Shown piece after piece: positions 36,337 through 47,640 of a stretch of 64,000 nt of DNA. The notes under the pieces were generated by a model that was not told the DNA's origin, did not search any database, and saw only the letters and a list, made by a program, of their open reading frames with translations. How positions within the stretch are numbered: position 1 is the first letter of the stretch; every line of letters begins with the position of its first letter. This DNA is from Enterococcus gallinarum NBRC 100675 (lineage in GTDB: Bacteria; Bacillota; Bacilli; Lactobacillales; Enterococcaceae). The translations under genes and the position numbers were made by a program. The stretch spans positions 124,001 to 188,000 of the forward strand of contig NZ_BCQE01000001.1 of the NCBI RefSeq assembly GCF_001544275.1, given 5' to 3'.

Positions 36337-37138
36337 CTTTTGCCACTCCTTTAATAATCTCTTTTCTAAAAATCAAATAAATGATCAAAATCGGAATGAC
36401 AGTCAGCGTTGCAGCTGCCATCTGCAAATGAACATCGCTACCGCTTTCTGATGTGAAGGCCGCTAGCCCATTATTCAACAACCGATATTTTTTTTCATTC
36501 GTGACTAACAATGGCCACAAGAAAGAATTCCAGCTCGAGATAAACGTCAAGATTCCAACAGTCACTAGTGCCGGTTTAGACATTGGGATCAATATCCGTC
36601 GTATGTAAGCCATATCGCTTGCACCATCGATTTTTGCTGCTTTATAAAAGGTATTCGAAATGCTTTTCAAATAGCCATTCAGATAATAAATATAAAAGAT
36701 ACTCGTCAGAAAGGGAATAATCAACGCACTGTAAGTATTCAATAACCCCATCTGAGCAATCGTGTTGTAGTTGGTAAAGATGATTGATTCATAAGGAACC
36801 ATCAATAAGGAAATCATTAGAGCAATCACAAGCCCTTTGAATTTGAATTCCAAACTAGTCAATGCAAAAGCTGCCAGAATAGCAGTAATCAATGTGGCGA
36901 TAGTCGTAACTGCTGAAACAAAGACTGTATTCAGAAAGTAACGGAGAAATGGCGCTTTGGTAAAGACTTCGGCATAGTTGCTCCATTGGAAGGACTCCGG
37001 CAAAATCGTAGGCGGAATACTGGTAGCCTCACTATAAGTCATCAGTCCCGCGAGAATCATATAAATAAACGGAAAAATCGTGATGATCGCTAAGAGCGCC
37101 AAAAAAATCAGAGAGATGAGGGTTACGACTTTTTTCAT
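36320..37138 (-). CDS. ABC sugar permease, UgpE type
   Basis: A 272-residue permease with six predicted membrane helices. The EAA loop lies around 175-195 (KAAKIDGASDMAYIRRILIP) and the C-terminus ends KGVAKDGIKG, typical of the UgpE/MalG group. It lies one base after the UgpA-type gene and overlaps the MBL-fold gene. Confidence 0.92.
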   Translation of the reverse strand: MKKVVTLISLIFLALLAIITIFPFIYMILAGLMTYSEATSIPPTILPESFQWSNYAEVFTKAPFLRYFLNTVFVSAVTTIATLITAILAAFALTSLEFKFKGLVIALMISLLMVPYESIIFTNYNTIAQMGLLNTYSALIIPFLTSIFYIYYLNGYLKSISNTFYKAAKIDGASDMAYIRRILIPMSKPALVTVGILTFISSWNSFLWPLLVTNEKKYRLLNNGLAAFTSESGSDVHLQMAAATLTVIPILIIYLIFRKEIIKGVAKDGIKG

Positions 37139-37139
37139 C

Positions 37140-38021
37140 TTATTCCCCTACTTTCTTTAAAATTTTATTTTGGATAAAGGTCACCGCCAAAATAATAACA
37201 AAGAGAATCACAGTCGCAGCCATTGCGATCCCAGGACGGCCCGCAATATGGAATTTGTCATAAATATAATAGACAGCTGTGGTTGCGCTTTTGGCGATAC
37301 CGGGTTGACCACCAAACAAGGCATAGACTTGTGTATAGACTTTAAAGGCACTGATGATATTAACGGTCAACAAGAAGGCAAATGTCGGAATCAACTGCGG
37401 AAAAGTAATCTTGCGAAAAATCTCCCAGTTATTGGCGCCAAACATTTTTGCGATCTTATAATGTTCTTTGTCAATGTTACGCATCCCTGCTAAGAGAATA
37501 ATAATATTGAATGCCAGACTGCTCCAAATCCCAAAAATAATCAGTGTCGGCATACTCATATTGACATTATCCAGCCAATTGACGGCGGGAATCCCCACTA
37601 AGCCCAGCAAGTAGTTGATGATCCCATAAGACCCATTAAAGAAATAGCGAAACACGATCCCAATGGCGATGGTACTGGTGACATAGGGCATAAAGAAGAT
37701 CGTCTCAAAAAAGCTCTTATGCTTCACCTTTTCAAAGATGATCCAAGCGATCGCTAGTGAAATCACTAATGCAATAGGAACCACAGCGAATGCAAACCAA
37801 GCTGTATTCTTTAGCGCCTTGAAAAACACTGGATCTGTCAACACTTTTTGGTAGTTTTCTAATCCGGCATATCGCTGATTGATCAATGATCCTTTTTGAA
37901 AACTCATAAACAATGAACGAAATAATGGATACACACTAAAGAGCAAAATAATGACCAGTGAGGGCAATAAGAACAGCCAAGCTTTGGGTTGATTTTCGGG
38001 ATTATAATTTTTTTTGAACAT
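37140..38021 (-). CDS. ABC sugar permease, UgpA type
   Basis: A 293-residue permease: an N-terminal cytoplasmic stretch, first helix WLFLLPSLVIILLFSVYPL, and the EAA loop around 190-210 (KIAKMFGANNWEIFRKITFP). The ATG at 38019-38021 overlaps the ATPase stop codon as TGATG, meaning coupled translation; a TTG one codon earlier is unlikely. Confidence 0.92.
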   Translation of the reverse strand: MFKKNYNPENQPKAWLFLLPSLVIILLFSVYPLFRSLFMSFQKGSLINQRYAGLENYQKVLTDPVFFKALKNTAWFAFAVVPIALVISLAIAWIIFEKVKHKSFFETIFFMPYVTSTIAIGIVFRYFFNGSYGIINYLLGLVGIPAVNWLDNVNMSMPTLIIFGIWSSLAFNIIILLAGMRNIDKEHYKIAKMFGANNWEIFRKITFPQLIPTFAFLLTVNIISAFKVYTQVYALFGGQPGIAKSATTAVYYIYDKFHIAGRPGIAMAATVILFVIILAVTFIQNKILKKVGE

Positions 38022-39094
38022 CAATAAACTCGCTCCCCTTTTTCATCAAAGATGAACGCTTTTTTGTAATTGAAGTCAAAGGCTAAGTGTGCTCCTTCTT
38101 CAATGATTTCTTCGATGCTAACGATCGATTTAACGTGGATGTCAGCCAGATCAAAGTTCAAGATCCGTTCACGACCAATTAGTTCAACACTTTTTATCTC
38201 AGTATTGAATAATGGTGTTTGGGTCGTCGTTAACACATCTTCTGGACGGATCCCTAAAGTATAATGACCATCTGTCAAAGGCTTCTTGAAGCGGATATCC
38301 ACGAAGCGCTCTGCAGGGATTGTGAATTCTGGATGATGCATGACACCATCTGTCACTTCCACTGGCAAGATATTGATAATTGGGTTTCCGATAAACTTTG
38401 CAACGAATAAATTATTGGGTTCTAAATAAAGATTTTGCGGATCATCATTTTGCTGGATCACGCCTTCATTCATCAAAATGATTTTGTCACTGATAGACAA
38501 CGCTTCTTCTTGGTCATGAGTTACAAAAATCGTCGTGATCCCAACTTCTTTGACTAAGCGACGAATCTCCTCGCGAATCTTTAAACGCAAACGCGCATCT
38601 AAATTACTCAATGGTTCATCCAGCAATAGTACTTCAGGATTTTGGACTAACGCACGAGTGATGGCAACTCGCTGTTGCTGCCCACCAGACAATGTACCAG
38701 GTTTTTTATCCTTCAATTCTTCAATATTGGTCAGCTGCATATATTTTTCAGCAATTTGCTGCGCTTCGTTTTTCTTGATTTTTTTATCACCAACAGTCAG
38801 TGGAAACATGACATTTTCTAAAACGGTCATATGAGGATACAAGGCATAATTTTGAAAAACAAAGCCGATATTGCGATCCTTTGGCTCCGTTTTCACTACG
38901 GAATTTCCGTTAAAGCGGATATCCCCATCTGTCGGACTCAACAATCCAGCGATCAAATTCAAAATCGTCGACTTCCCACATCCACTAGGCCCAAGTAAAC
39001 AAACAAGATCGCCCTTCTCGATCGTAAAATCCACCGCTTTCAAAGCTTCAAACTTGTTGTCAAAGACCTTCTTCAACCCAACTACTTCTATCAA
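38021..39094 (-). CDS. ABC ATPase of the UgpC/MsmX/MalK type
   Basis: A 357-residue sugar-importer ATPase. Walker A is GPSGCGKST, the signature LSGGQQQR, Walker B LLLDEPLSNLD and the switch VTHDQEEAL; a C-terminal regulatory TOBE domain starts near 235. A longer frame opens upstream, but GGAGGT sits seven bases before a TTG at 39092-39094, giving MIEVVGLKKVFD and the normal family length. It is the only sugar-type ATPase in the window, so it may energise both this operon and the ATPase-less Lpl importer at 13.8-17.4 kb. Confidence 0.92.
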   Translation of the reverse strand: MIEVVGLKKVFDNKFEALKAVDFTIEKGDLVCLLGPSGCGKSTILNLIAGLLSPTDGDIRFNGNSVVKTEPKDRNIGFVFQNYALYPHMTVLENVMFPLTVGDKKIKKNEAQQIAEKYMQLTNIEELKDKKPGTLSGGQQQRVAITRALVQNPEVLLLDEPLSNLDARLRLKIREEIRRLVKEVGITTIFVTHDQEEALSISDKIILMNEGVIQQNDDPQNLYLEPNNLFVAKFIGNPIINILPVEVTDGVMHHPEFTIPAERFVDIRFKKPLTDGHYTLGIRPEDVLTTTQTPLFNTEIKSVELIGRERILNFDLADIHVKSIVSIEEIIEEGAHLAFDFNYKKAFIFDEKGERVY

Positions 39095-39419
39095 AAAAAG
39101 AACCTCCATTATTTTTCTCTTTGCCGCTTTTGTTCGACCAGCAAGATAGGAACACAAAAACAGCTGAATTCTTACAGGCTGTTGTCAAACGCTCAAAGAA
39201 ATTCGATTTTTATGATAACAAATGAATATTTTTATTCGGTACTGTTATTGTAAATCTTTTGTAAAACCCTTTGGTAATTATGAAAGAAATTTTAATTAAC
39301 TAGCAGAATGATGAGAAAAAAATGAGATTATTAAACAACAGAATATTGCGGTGTAAGGCTTTTTTTCTTGCAAAATAAATAAAAAATCCAGCTATAATAA
39401 ATAAAAAAAGAAAAAACAG

Positions 39420-39495
39420 GCAACCCATTTATTATTTTTTGTCTAGACCACTCAAATCAAAAAAACAGACTAACGATCAAAATAGGGTTGCTTTC
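39420..39495. other. Gene-free region with inverted repeat upstream of the ABC operon
   Basis: GCAACCC (about 39421-39427) faces GGGTTGC (about 39485-39491) with a large loop. The 39095-39564 interval is AT-rich and must hold the promoter of the UgpC operon, but I could not choose one reliably. This hairpin may be a second termination signal behind the ABC-F gene. Confidence 0.35.
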
Positions 39496-39517
39496 TCAAA
39501 AATCTACTACTTTAAAA

Positions 39518-39560
39518 TAACAAAACCGGGATAAGATTTTAAAAAAATCCTATCCCGGTT
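39518..39560 (-). terminator. Intrinsic terminator after the ABC-F gene
   Basis: AACCGGGATA...ATTTT pairs with AAAAT...TATCCCGGTT, then TTTTGTTATTTT on the minus strand. It starts right at the end of the ABC-F gene. Confidence 0.85.
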
Positions 39561-39564
39561 CGAT

Positions 39565-41073
39565 TTATGGACGCGCTGGATCTGTATGTTCAAGCAAAAA
39601 TTGTTGTGTAGTCACTTGATCCAGAAAATGGCGATCATGTTCAATGATCAACATCGTCGGTTGGACAAGTTGGATCACTTCAGCTAACTGATTCTGATTA
39701 AAGACATCCAGATAATTCAAGGGTTCATCCCAGATGAACAGCTCAGCAGGGGTTGCCAACGATTTTGCCAATTCCACACGCTTACGCTGCCCCATACTCA
39801 TATCTTCGATTCGAGTCTGAAAGACATTTCGCTCCACGCCCAATTTCTTCAGATTATTCAACAATTCTTGATAATCCAATCGGTGGGATTCAGCAAACTC
39901 AGTCAAGGTGCCTCGATTATCCTCGTAATTTTGGCGAACACGACTGATGGACAAATGTTGCGGCATCCAAACAGAGCCGGTGACAGTTCCAGTAAAATGA
40001 CTTAATAGACCAGCCACTAAACTCGATTTTCCAGAACCATTCGCACCCAAAATACCAATCCGGTCACCAGCTTCGATGGTAAAATTCAACGGATCAAACA
40101 ACGGTTGCTCATACATCAACTGCAAATTTTCCACTCGCAGCAAAACTTTGTGATGCGAGGCTTTAACATTCATAGAAAGGGGATCGATATATTCGATGTC
40201 TTTCAACAACTGTTCTTTGACTTGTGCTTGATCTTCCATCCGCTTGACGATGGCTTTGGATCGTTTCATCGTTCTGGCTGCCCGAGCACCAATCGCCCCT
40301 GTGTCATAGACCGCTCCACTGCCTTTTTTTGTTGGTGATCCCAGTTTATCTCGTTCCCGTCCTCGTGACCATTCTGCTTTTTCGGCAGCCGTTTGCTTTA
40401 AACGGCCGATCTCTTTTTTCAGTTTAACATTTTGCTCCTGTTCAAACTGATCTTGCCGTTGCTTTTGTTCTTCGTAAACAGAAAAGTTCCCCTGATAAAT
40501 CACTAGTCGGCTTTTTTCAATTGATAAAATGTGATCCACCACTTCGTCAACAAAGTGTCGATCATGGCTGACGACGATAAAGCCTTTTTTCCGTTTTAGA
40601 TAAGCAGCCACATGCGCACGAGCTGTAATGTCTAAATGATTGGTGGGTTCATCGATCAACGGAAAGTGTTCCTCATCGATGAACAGCAGTGCAAGTAAAA
40701 CTTTGGTTTGTTCCCCACCAGACAATGTCTCAAATGGACGCCAGAGGACATCTGGATCCAACTGAAGCAAATTTAACTCCCGCTCGATCTGCCATTGCTC
40801 AAAGTCACACAGATCTTGTAATGTATCATAGGTTAGTTGCTGCGGATCTGCCACTGGTTGAGGAAAGTAAACGAATGCTTGCTGATGGGTGATAGTCCCG
40901 CTATAAGGCAATTGGTCTTGCAGTAATTTGAGTAAAGTAGTTTTCCCCCGACCATTTCGACCGATCAACCCTAATTTCCACTGGGTATCGATCACCAAAT
41001 CAGCTTGATCGAACAGCAGATGATTCTGAGTATCGAAGCCAAAACTTAATTGTTCAATTTTTATATTTGACAT
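39565..41073 (-). CDS. ABC-F ribosome protection protein, Lsa type
   Basis: A 502-residue ABC-F protein with two ATPase halves and no membrane segments. Walker A motifs are GRNGRGKTT (about 38-46) and GANGSGKSS; signatures are LSGGEQTK and SMGQRKR; Walker B regions are LIDEPTNHLD and IWDEPLNYLD. The linker between them holds GAIGARAARTMKRSKAI, as in Lsa proteins. Lsa-type members displace lincosamides, streptogramin A and pleuromutilins from the ribosome; this copy looks intrinsic and chromosomal. AGGAGGT precedes the ATG. The leader region resembles a drug-responsive attenuator. Resistance in this strain is inference. Confidence 0.88.
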   Translation of the reverse strand: MSNIKIEQLSFGFDTQNHLLFDQADLVIDTQWKLGLIGRNGRGKTTLLKLLQDQLPYSGTITHQQAFVYFPQPVADPQQLTYDTLQDLCDFEQWQIERELNLLQLDPDVLWRPFETLSGGEQTKVLLALLFIDEEHFPLIDEPTNHLDITARAHVAAYLKRKKGFIVVSHDRHFVDEVVDHILSIEKSRLVIYQGNFSVYEEQKQRQDQFEQEQNVKLKKEIGRLKQTAAEKAEWSRGRERDKLGSPTKKGSGAVYDTGAIGARAARTMKRSKAIVKRMEDQAQVKEQLLKDIEYIDPLSMNVKASHHKVLLRVENLQLMYEQPLFDPLNFTIEAGDRIGILGANGSGKSSLVAGLLSHFTGTVTGSVWMPQHLSISRVRQNYEDNRGTLTEFAESHRLDYQELLNNLKKLGVERNVFQTRIEDMSMGQRKRVELAKSLATPAELFIWDEPLNYLDVFNQNQLAEVIQLVQPTMLIIEHDRHFLDQVTTQQFLLEHTDPARP

Positions 41074-41122
41074 TTTTGTACCTCCTGTCTATCTCTAGAC
41101 AAAAACCGCGCCTATTTTCAGG

Positions 41123-41143
41123 TCAGGTTCCAGAAAAGTACAC
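41123..41143 (-). CDS. Second leader peptide before the ABC-F gene (MYFSGT)
   Basis: GTG at 41141-41143 opens a six-codon frame, MYFSGT, ending in TGA. GGAGGG lies seven bases upstream, and that ribosome site is itself the right arm of the attenuator hairpin. Short leader peptides of this kind are typical before ABC-F genes. Very short, so real use is uncertain. Confidence 0.35.
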   Translation of the reverse strand: MYFSGT

Positions 41144-41254
41144 AAAAAGACCCTCCAGAAAAACACACCAATCCTGAAAATCTGCACACTGCTCCCTAGA
41201 GAACATGATTCTATGCAGCTTCCAACAAATTGGTTAGTTTTTCAATGGAGGATC
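41144..41254 (-). promoter_or_regulatory. Attenuator hairpin in the ABC-F leader
   Basis: The arm at 41229-41254 (GATCCTCCA..GAAAAAC..ACCAAT) pairs with 41149-41172 (ATTGGTG..GTTTTTC-TGGAGGGTC): nine pairs with one G-U, a two-base bulge, then about 13 of 15 pairs. TTTTT follows directly. This is a rho-independent terminator inside the untranslated leader, about 70 bp before the ABC-F start. A ribosome stalled on the first leader peptide would cover the left arm and allow read-through. Confidence 0.65.
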
Positions 41255-41260
41255 CCTCAT
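41234..41260 (-). CDS. Leader peptide before the ABC-F gene (MRDPPLKN)
   Basis: ATG at 41258-41260 opens MRDPPLKN followed by TAA. It starts about 20 bases after the predicted transcription start and overlaps the left arm of the attenuator hairpin. There is no strong ribosome site, but it could be translated from near the 5' end. Proline pairs and short lengths are common in stalling leader peptides. Confidence 0.4.
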   Translation of the reverse strand: MRDPPLKN

Positions 41261-41280
41261 TTCGTTTATAAGTTGTTTTC

Positions 41281-41309
41281 AGTATAGCATCTACCGCGAA
41301 AAACCGCAA
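41281..41309 (-). promoter_or_regulatory. Promoter of the ABC-F gene
   Basis: TTGCGG (41304-41309), a 17-base spacer and TATACT (41281-41286) on the minus strand. Transcription would start near 41275 and produce a leader of about 200 bases. Confidence 0.6.
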
Positions 41310-41426
41310 TTGGCGATACTTGTTTTTAGATTAGCAGTGAAACGATACTAACAAACTGTCAGGTAAATTTATTCACAATATCTTTTGCAGTCATTTTATT
41401 ATTTTGAGTAAAAAAACATTTATAAA

Positions 41427-41461
41427 AATAAAAAAACCATCAGGTTGGTTAGTCCTGATGG
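41427..41461 (-). terminator. Intrinsic terminator, CCATCAGG/CCTGATGG
   Basis: An 8-bp perfect stem (41438-41445 with 41454-41461) followed by seven T and an AT-rich tail on the minus strand. It lies about 130 bp after the hypothetical gene at 41590-42018 and before the ABC-F promoter. Confidence 0.8.
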
Positions 41462-41474
41462 CAAAAGGAGTAAA

Positions 41475-41549
41475 ATGAAAAATAAAAAGGTTGTTGGTTG
41501 TGAATTCATTATACATCCACCATCGTCATTTTACATAAGAATAACATAA
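41475..41549 (+). CDS. Possible 24-residue small protein
   Basis: ATG at 41475 follows AAAAGGAG with a short four-base spacer and opens MKNKKVVGCEFIIHPPSSFY to a TAA at 41547-41549. No promoter or homologue is recognised. It could be a chance frame; the ribosome site is the only support. The surrounding 250 bases are otherwise empty. Confidence 0.25.
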   Translation: MKNKKVVGCEFIIHPPSSFYIRIT

Positions 41550-41589
41550 CATTTAAATTAAATAACTCTCGTTTAAGAAACGAACTTTA

Positions 41590-42018
41590 TCATTTTTTTA
41601 ACAAGAGAGCTGTCATCCGCTGAATTGCAAAAGAGATTTCATCAGTGGCTTCGTCTTGTTTTTTCTCTGCCGCATCGAAAGCTTCCCGATCGACCCCATC
41701 AGCAATACTTAGAATCATTTCTTCACAGCCAGCAACATACTTCATATATGCTCGTTCAAATTTCTTGTGGATCCCCATGACCGTTGCAGGCGGACGTAAT
41801 TTAGAGATCTGTTCCAGCATCAAACGGTATTTGTCCGTTCCTTTTTTAAAGGATGCTTCGATTGTTTCCAGACGCTCTGGTGATAGTTCAGATTCCTTTT
41901 TTTTATCGAGAGCCTGACGAATCTCTTCATAATTCGGATTCATGGTTTCCCCGATTTTCTCTGTCTCTTTCACTAGATCATTGATTGTTTGTACATAAAA
42001 ACCTAAATTCGGTCGCAC
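41590..42018 (-). CDS. Hypothetical protein, 142 residues, helical
   Basis: An amphipathic all-helical cytoplasmic protein without signal peptide. The family is not recognised. The start is GTG (42016-42018) with AGGGGA seven bases upstream; the nearby ATG is out of frame. The central KLRPPATVMGIHKKFERAYMKYVAGCEEM and the regular heptad-like pattern suggest a helical bundle. It stands alone between terminators. Confidence 0.7.
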   Translation of the reverse strand: MRPNLGFYVQTINDLVKETEKIGETMNPNYEEIRQALDKKKESELSPERLETIEASFKKGTDKYRLMLEQISKLRPPATVMGIHKKFERAYMKYVAGCEEMILSIADGVDREAFDAAEKKQDEATDEISFAIQRMTALLLKK

Positions 42019-42142
42019 GATTCATTCCCCTACTTTCTTCTTAGCTATCTTTTATTTTACCGTTTATTGCCAAAAATGAAAAGGTCGGCAAAAGCAGATT
42101 GTTTATTCGCCCCTATTATTCATTTACGACGATTGGTGTGAA

Positions 42143-42174
42143 CAAAAACCGCAGACAGAATACTCTGCCTGCGG
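42143..42174 (-). terminator. Intrinsic terminator after the P-type ATPase gene
   Basis: CCGCAG-CAGA pairs with TCTG-CTGCGG around a four-base loop, followed by TTTTTG on the minus strand. Confidence 0.85.
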
Positions 42175-42192
42175 AATAAATTTAGAGACTGC

Positions 42193-44871
42193 TTATTTTT
42201 TGCCCATTGCACGTTGGACAGCTTTAACGATCTCAACGATCGGGATGATCGCGAAGGATGCACCTAGGACGATTCCCCATTGATAGAGATCTAAATGAGC
42301 CACTCGGAAGATATCATTTAATCCAGGAACAACAATGATGACCATCATCAATGCAAAGGAAAGCAAGATTGCCCAGTTAAAGGCTTTGTTGCGGAAAGGT
42401 CCCACTTTGAATAATGATTGGTAAACAGACTTAACGTTAAAGGCATGGAACAGTTGCATCAATCCTAATGTAGCAAACGCCATTGTCAATGCATCTGCAT
42501 GGATTGCATCATAGGTATCGTGTACCGGCCATTGAATTGCTGACCAGTAGACGAACAAGACCGTTGCAGCTTCCAAGATCCCTTGATAGATGATACTGCT
42601 CATAACTCCACCAGAGAAGAAGTTCGAATTCCGGCCACGAGGGGCATGCTTCATCAAATCTTTCTCAGCTGGCTCCATTCCCAATGCGATTGCAGGGAAT
42701 GTATCTGTTACAAGGTTGATCCACAACAGATGAATCGGCAACAGTGTATCCCAGCCCCATAAGGTAGCTAAGAACAATGTCAAAACTTCACCTAAGTTAG
42801 CTGCTAACAAATATTGGATCGCTTTTTGGATGTTTGAGAAAACTTTTCGTCCTTCTTCAACAGCCACAACGATCGTTGCGAAGTTGTCATCAGCCAGAAC
42901 CATATCCGAAGCACCCTTAGATACTTCAGTCCCAGTGATTCCCATACCAACACCGATATCAGCTTGTTTCAGTGCAGGCGCATCATTAACACCATCACCT
43001 GTCATAGCGACGACTTTGCCTTCATGTTGCCATGCTTTCACGATCCGAACTTTATGTTCAGGTGAAACCCGTGCATAAACCGAGTAATGGGTCACTTTTT
43101 GTGCAAACTCTTCATCACTCATTTTGTTCAATTCAGCACCCGTCAATACAGCTGCGTCATCACCAGGCTTGATGATTCCTAGACGTCCAGCGATTGCTTC
43201 TGCTGTGTCTCGGTGGTCTCCTGTGATCATGATTGGACGAATGCCAGCTTCTTTAGCTACTCGCACAGCATCGGCTGCTTCAGCCCGTTCAGGGTCGATC
43301 ATCCCTACAAGACCAGCAAAGACTAGATCATTTTCTACGATTTCTGATTCCAAGTTTTCTGGTACTGCATCTACATACTTGTATGCCATTCCCAAGACAC
43401 GAAGTGCTTGTTTGGCCATATCTGTATTGTTGAACAAGATTTTTTGTTTTTCTTCTTCAGTCATTGGTACTTCTTGTCCGTTCAACAAGACTTTTGACGC
43501 ACGTCCCAATAAGACATCTGGCGCGCCTTTCACTGCAACTAAGTAACGACCATCTTCTTGTTCATGGATCGTACTCATCAATTTACGATCCGAATCAAAT
43601 GGCAGATCCGCTACACGAGGTTCTGCACTCACTTGATCTTTCACGTGGAAGCCTTGATCCATCCCGAATTGAACAAGTGCTGTTTCAGTAGGATCACCAA
43701 TCAAGTTGCCTTCCTCACCGAACTTAGTATCATTCGCGAAGTTCATGACTTTCAGAGCCATTGTATCCAATGGAATATCTTCAGAAGCAGCATGTTGCTT
43801 ATCATTGACATAAAGTTTTTCAACTGTCATTTGGTTTAGTGTCAATGTACCTGTTTTATCTGAAGCGATGATATCTGTCGCACCCAATGTTTCTACTGCC
43901 GGTAATTTACGAATAACAGCGTTTCGTTTCGCCATGACTTGTGTGCCTAGTGCTAAGATGATCGTTACGATCGCTGGCAATCCTTCTGGAATCGCAGCAA
44001 CCGCAAGAGAGATTGATGTCAGCAACATGTCGACCCAAGAAGTATTATTGAAGATCGTACCAACAAAGAACATAATTACGGCGATCACGATGATGGCGAT
44101 CGTCAAGAATTTACCAAGTTCATTCAAGTTACGTTTCAACGGCGTTTCCGTTTCTTCAGCTCTTGCTAACATACCAGCGATCTTACCGACTTCTGTCGCC
44201 ATCCCTGTATTGACAACGACCCCTTTTCCCCGTCCATAAGTCACATTACTGTTGGAGTAAGCCATATTGACACGATCACCGATCCCAACATCTGTTGCAT
44301 CGATCACAGTCAATTCTTTTTCTACGGGTACCGATTCACCAGTCAATGCCGCTTCTTCGATTTTCAAAGAACTAGCTTCTAATAAGCGTAAATCCGCTGG
44401 TACCACATCGCCGGCTTCTAAAAGAACGATATCCCCGGGTACCAGTTCATCGCTTTTGATCGTCACCGTATGCCCATTTCGTAACACATTGGCATTTGGC
44501 GTCGACATTTCCCGCAACGCTTCGATGGCTTGTTCGGCCTTCGCTTCTTGAACCACGCCCATGATCGCATTGATAATAACAACGGCTAAAATAATGATTG
44601 AATCGACGATTTCATGTGACACGACTGCAGAAATGATCGCAGCGGCTAACAAGACGATGATCATCAAATCTTTGAATTGTTCAAAGAATTTTTGAGCCAT
44701 CGATTTTTTCTTACCTTCTTCTAATTCATTGGCGCCATATTGTGACAGACGACTTTTGGCTTCGTCATTTGTCAAACCGTTGGCATCGGTTTGCAGCTCT
44801 TTCAGAACAGCCTCAGCTTCTTGTGCATAAAAAGCTTGTGAGAGTTGCTCTTTTTTATTCTCTTCAGACAT
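42193..44871 (-). CDS. P-type cation ATPase, PacL/MgtA-like (Mn2+ or Ca2+ exporter)
   Basis: An 892-residue P2-type ATPase. The N-terminal cation ATPase domain starts the protein; TGES is at 177-180, PEGLPA in helix 4 at 295-300, the phosphorylated D338 in [17 protein letters not shown] in the hinge, and six C-terminal helices follow. Sequence type is that of Ca2+ pumps. The gene is preceded by a yybP-ykoY riboswitch, which senses Mn2+; in streptococci a pump of this family under the same riboswitch (MgtA) exports Mn2+. Mn2+ efflux is therefore the favoured role, Ca2+ efflux the alternative. Confidence 0.88.
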   Translation of the reverse strand: MSEENKKEQLSQAFYAQEAEAVLKELQTDANGLTNDEAKSRLSQYGANELEEGKKKSMAQKFFEQFKDLMIIVLLAAAIISAVVSHEIVDSIIILAVVIINAIMGVVQEAKAEQAIEALREMSTPNANVLRNGHTVTIKSDELVPGDIVLLEAGDVVPADLRLLEASSLKIEEAALTGESVPVEKELTVIDATDVGIGDRVNMAYSNSNVTYGRGKGVVVNTGMATEVGKIAGMLARAEETETPLKRNLNELGKFLTIAIIVIAVIMFFVGTIFNNTSWVDMLLTSISLAVAAIPEGLPAIVTIILALGTQVMAKRNAVIRKLPAVETLGATDIIASDKTGTLTLNQMTVEKLYVNDKQHAASEDIPLDTMALKVMNFANDTKFGEEGNLIGDPTETALVQFGMDQGFHVKDQVSAEPRVADLPFDSDRKLMSTIHEQEDGRYLVAVKGAPDVLLGRASKVLLNGQEVPMTEEEKQKILFNNTDMAKQALRVLGMAYKYVDAVPENLESEIVENDLVFAGLVGMIDPERAEAADAVRVAKEAGIRPIMITGDHRDTAEAIAGRLGIIKPGDDAAVLTGAELNKMSDEEFAQKVTHYSVYARVSPEHKVRIVKAWQHEGKVVAMTGDGVNDAPALKQADIGVGMGITGTEVSKGASDMVLADDNFATIVVAVEEGRKVFSNIQKAIQYLLAANLGEVLTLFLATLWGWDTLLPIHLLWINLVTDTFPAIALGMEPAEKDLMKHAPRGRNSNFFSGGVMSSIIYQGILEAATVLFVYWSAIQWPVHDTYDAIHADALTMAFATLGLMQLFHAFNVKSVYQSLFKVGPFRNKAFNWAILLSFALMMVIIVVPGLNDIFRVAHLDLYQWGIVLGASFAIIPIVEIVKAVQRAMGKK

Positions 44872-44917
44872 GTTTTTCCTCCTTTATTCTTCTTCCTTCT
44901 TTATTGTACATGAAATG

Positions 44918-45054
44918 AAAAAAAATAGACTCATGTATGCACTAAAACACATACACGAGTCTCACTATTTAAGGCAACACCAGAAATTTCTTTCAGGATG
45001 GTGATGTTGCCGCAACGATAAGCTGCCAGTTACTCCCTCATGATCATCTCAATA
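44918..45054 (-). promoter_or_regulatory. yybP-ykoY (manganese) riboswitch with terminator
   Basis: The leader contains GAGGGAGTAACTGGCAGC and then GGCAACATCACC...GGTGTTGCC, the conserved loops and helix of the yybP-ykoY class. It ends in a terminator hairpin (44927-44962: AGACTC.TGTATG pairing with CATACA.GAGTCT) followed by eight T (44918-44926). Mn2+ binding in this class normally prevents termination and turns the exporter on. I identified it by eye from the motif pattern. Confidence 0.8.
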
Positions 45055-45060
45055 AAGACC

Positions 45061-45089
45061 ATTATACAAAATGTTTCATTCGGTTGCAA
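45061..45089 (-). promoter_or_regulatory. Promoter of the riboswitch-ATPase transcript
   Basis: TTGCAA (45084-45089), a 17-base spacer and a perfect TATAAT (45061-45066) on the minus strand, located just after the metG stop codon. Start of transcription is near 45054. Confidence 0.8.
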
Positions 45090-45134
45090 TTTCATTTTCT
45101 GAAAAAGAACAGAAATGATTAAATACTGTCTCGC

Positions 45135-47159
<2,025 letters not shown>

Positions 47160-47325
47160 TCACCTGTAAAGTGTATACTAAGGTAGTATACCATAATTTT
47201 CTGCGAGTTTTTCCTTTTTTCTTTTGCCCAAATTGATGAGATGATTTTACTATCAGCTCCTTTTGGTTTATGAGCTGTTTTTTTGCTATAATAGGAATGA
47301 ACGTTTGAAAGAGAGGGTTTTTCGC

Positions 47326-47595
47326 TTGAAAAAACAACAACAGCGCTTCATGATCTTAGCTGTTTTAACGATCATTCATTTGATTTTTTCTAGTTTTTAT
47401 TTGTATTTTTACGGCTATTTCAATGGGGAAAATCTAGCTAGCTTCTTTGTGGTCATCACATCATTGCTTCGTTATGTGTTCCTGCTATGGATCGCTGTGT
47501 GGGGATATTTAGCCATGAAGCACACACAAAAAGCGGCATTCTTCTATTTAGCACTCTTTTTTATCAATTTGATTTTTCCCTATTTTTTTAACTAA
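47326..47595 (+). CDS. Small membrane protein, 89 residues
   Basis: Three hydrophobic segments after a basic start (MKKQQQRF): about 8-28, 38-60 and 67-87. Family not recognised. The start is TTG at 47326-47328, supported by AGAGAGGG eight bases upstream. The longer frame from 47263 is rejected because a TATAAT box (47287-47292) lies inside it. It is divergent from metG and 45 bp before the Nudix gene. Confidence 0.65.
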   Translation: MKKQQQRFMILAVLTIIHLIFSSFYLYFYGYFNGENLASFFVVITSLLRYVFLLWIAVWGYLAMKHTQKAAFFYLALFFINLIFPYFFN

Positions 47596-47640
47596 TCCAT
47601 CATCATTATTATTTCATCATATCAGGAGTAGGAGACAGGA

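Noticed and set aside
39160-39260. cre site or clear promoter for the UgpC operon
   Set aside because: The GAGCGTTTGACA-like sequence has four mismatches to the cre consensus, and no -35/-10 pair with good spacing stands out.
47250-47287. CAGCTC/GAGCTG hairpin with T run as a terminator
   Set aside because: It lies upstream of the small membrane protein and overlaps its promoter; no plus-strand transcript is expected to end there.
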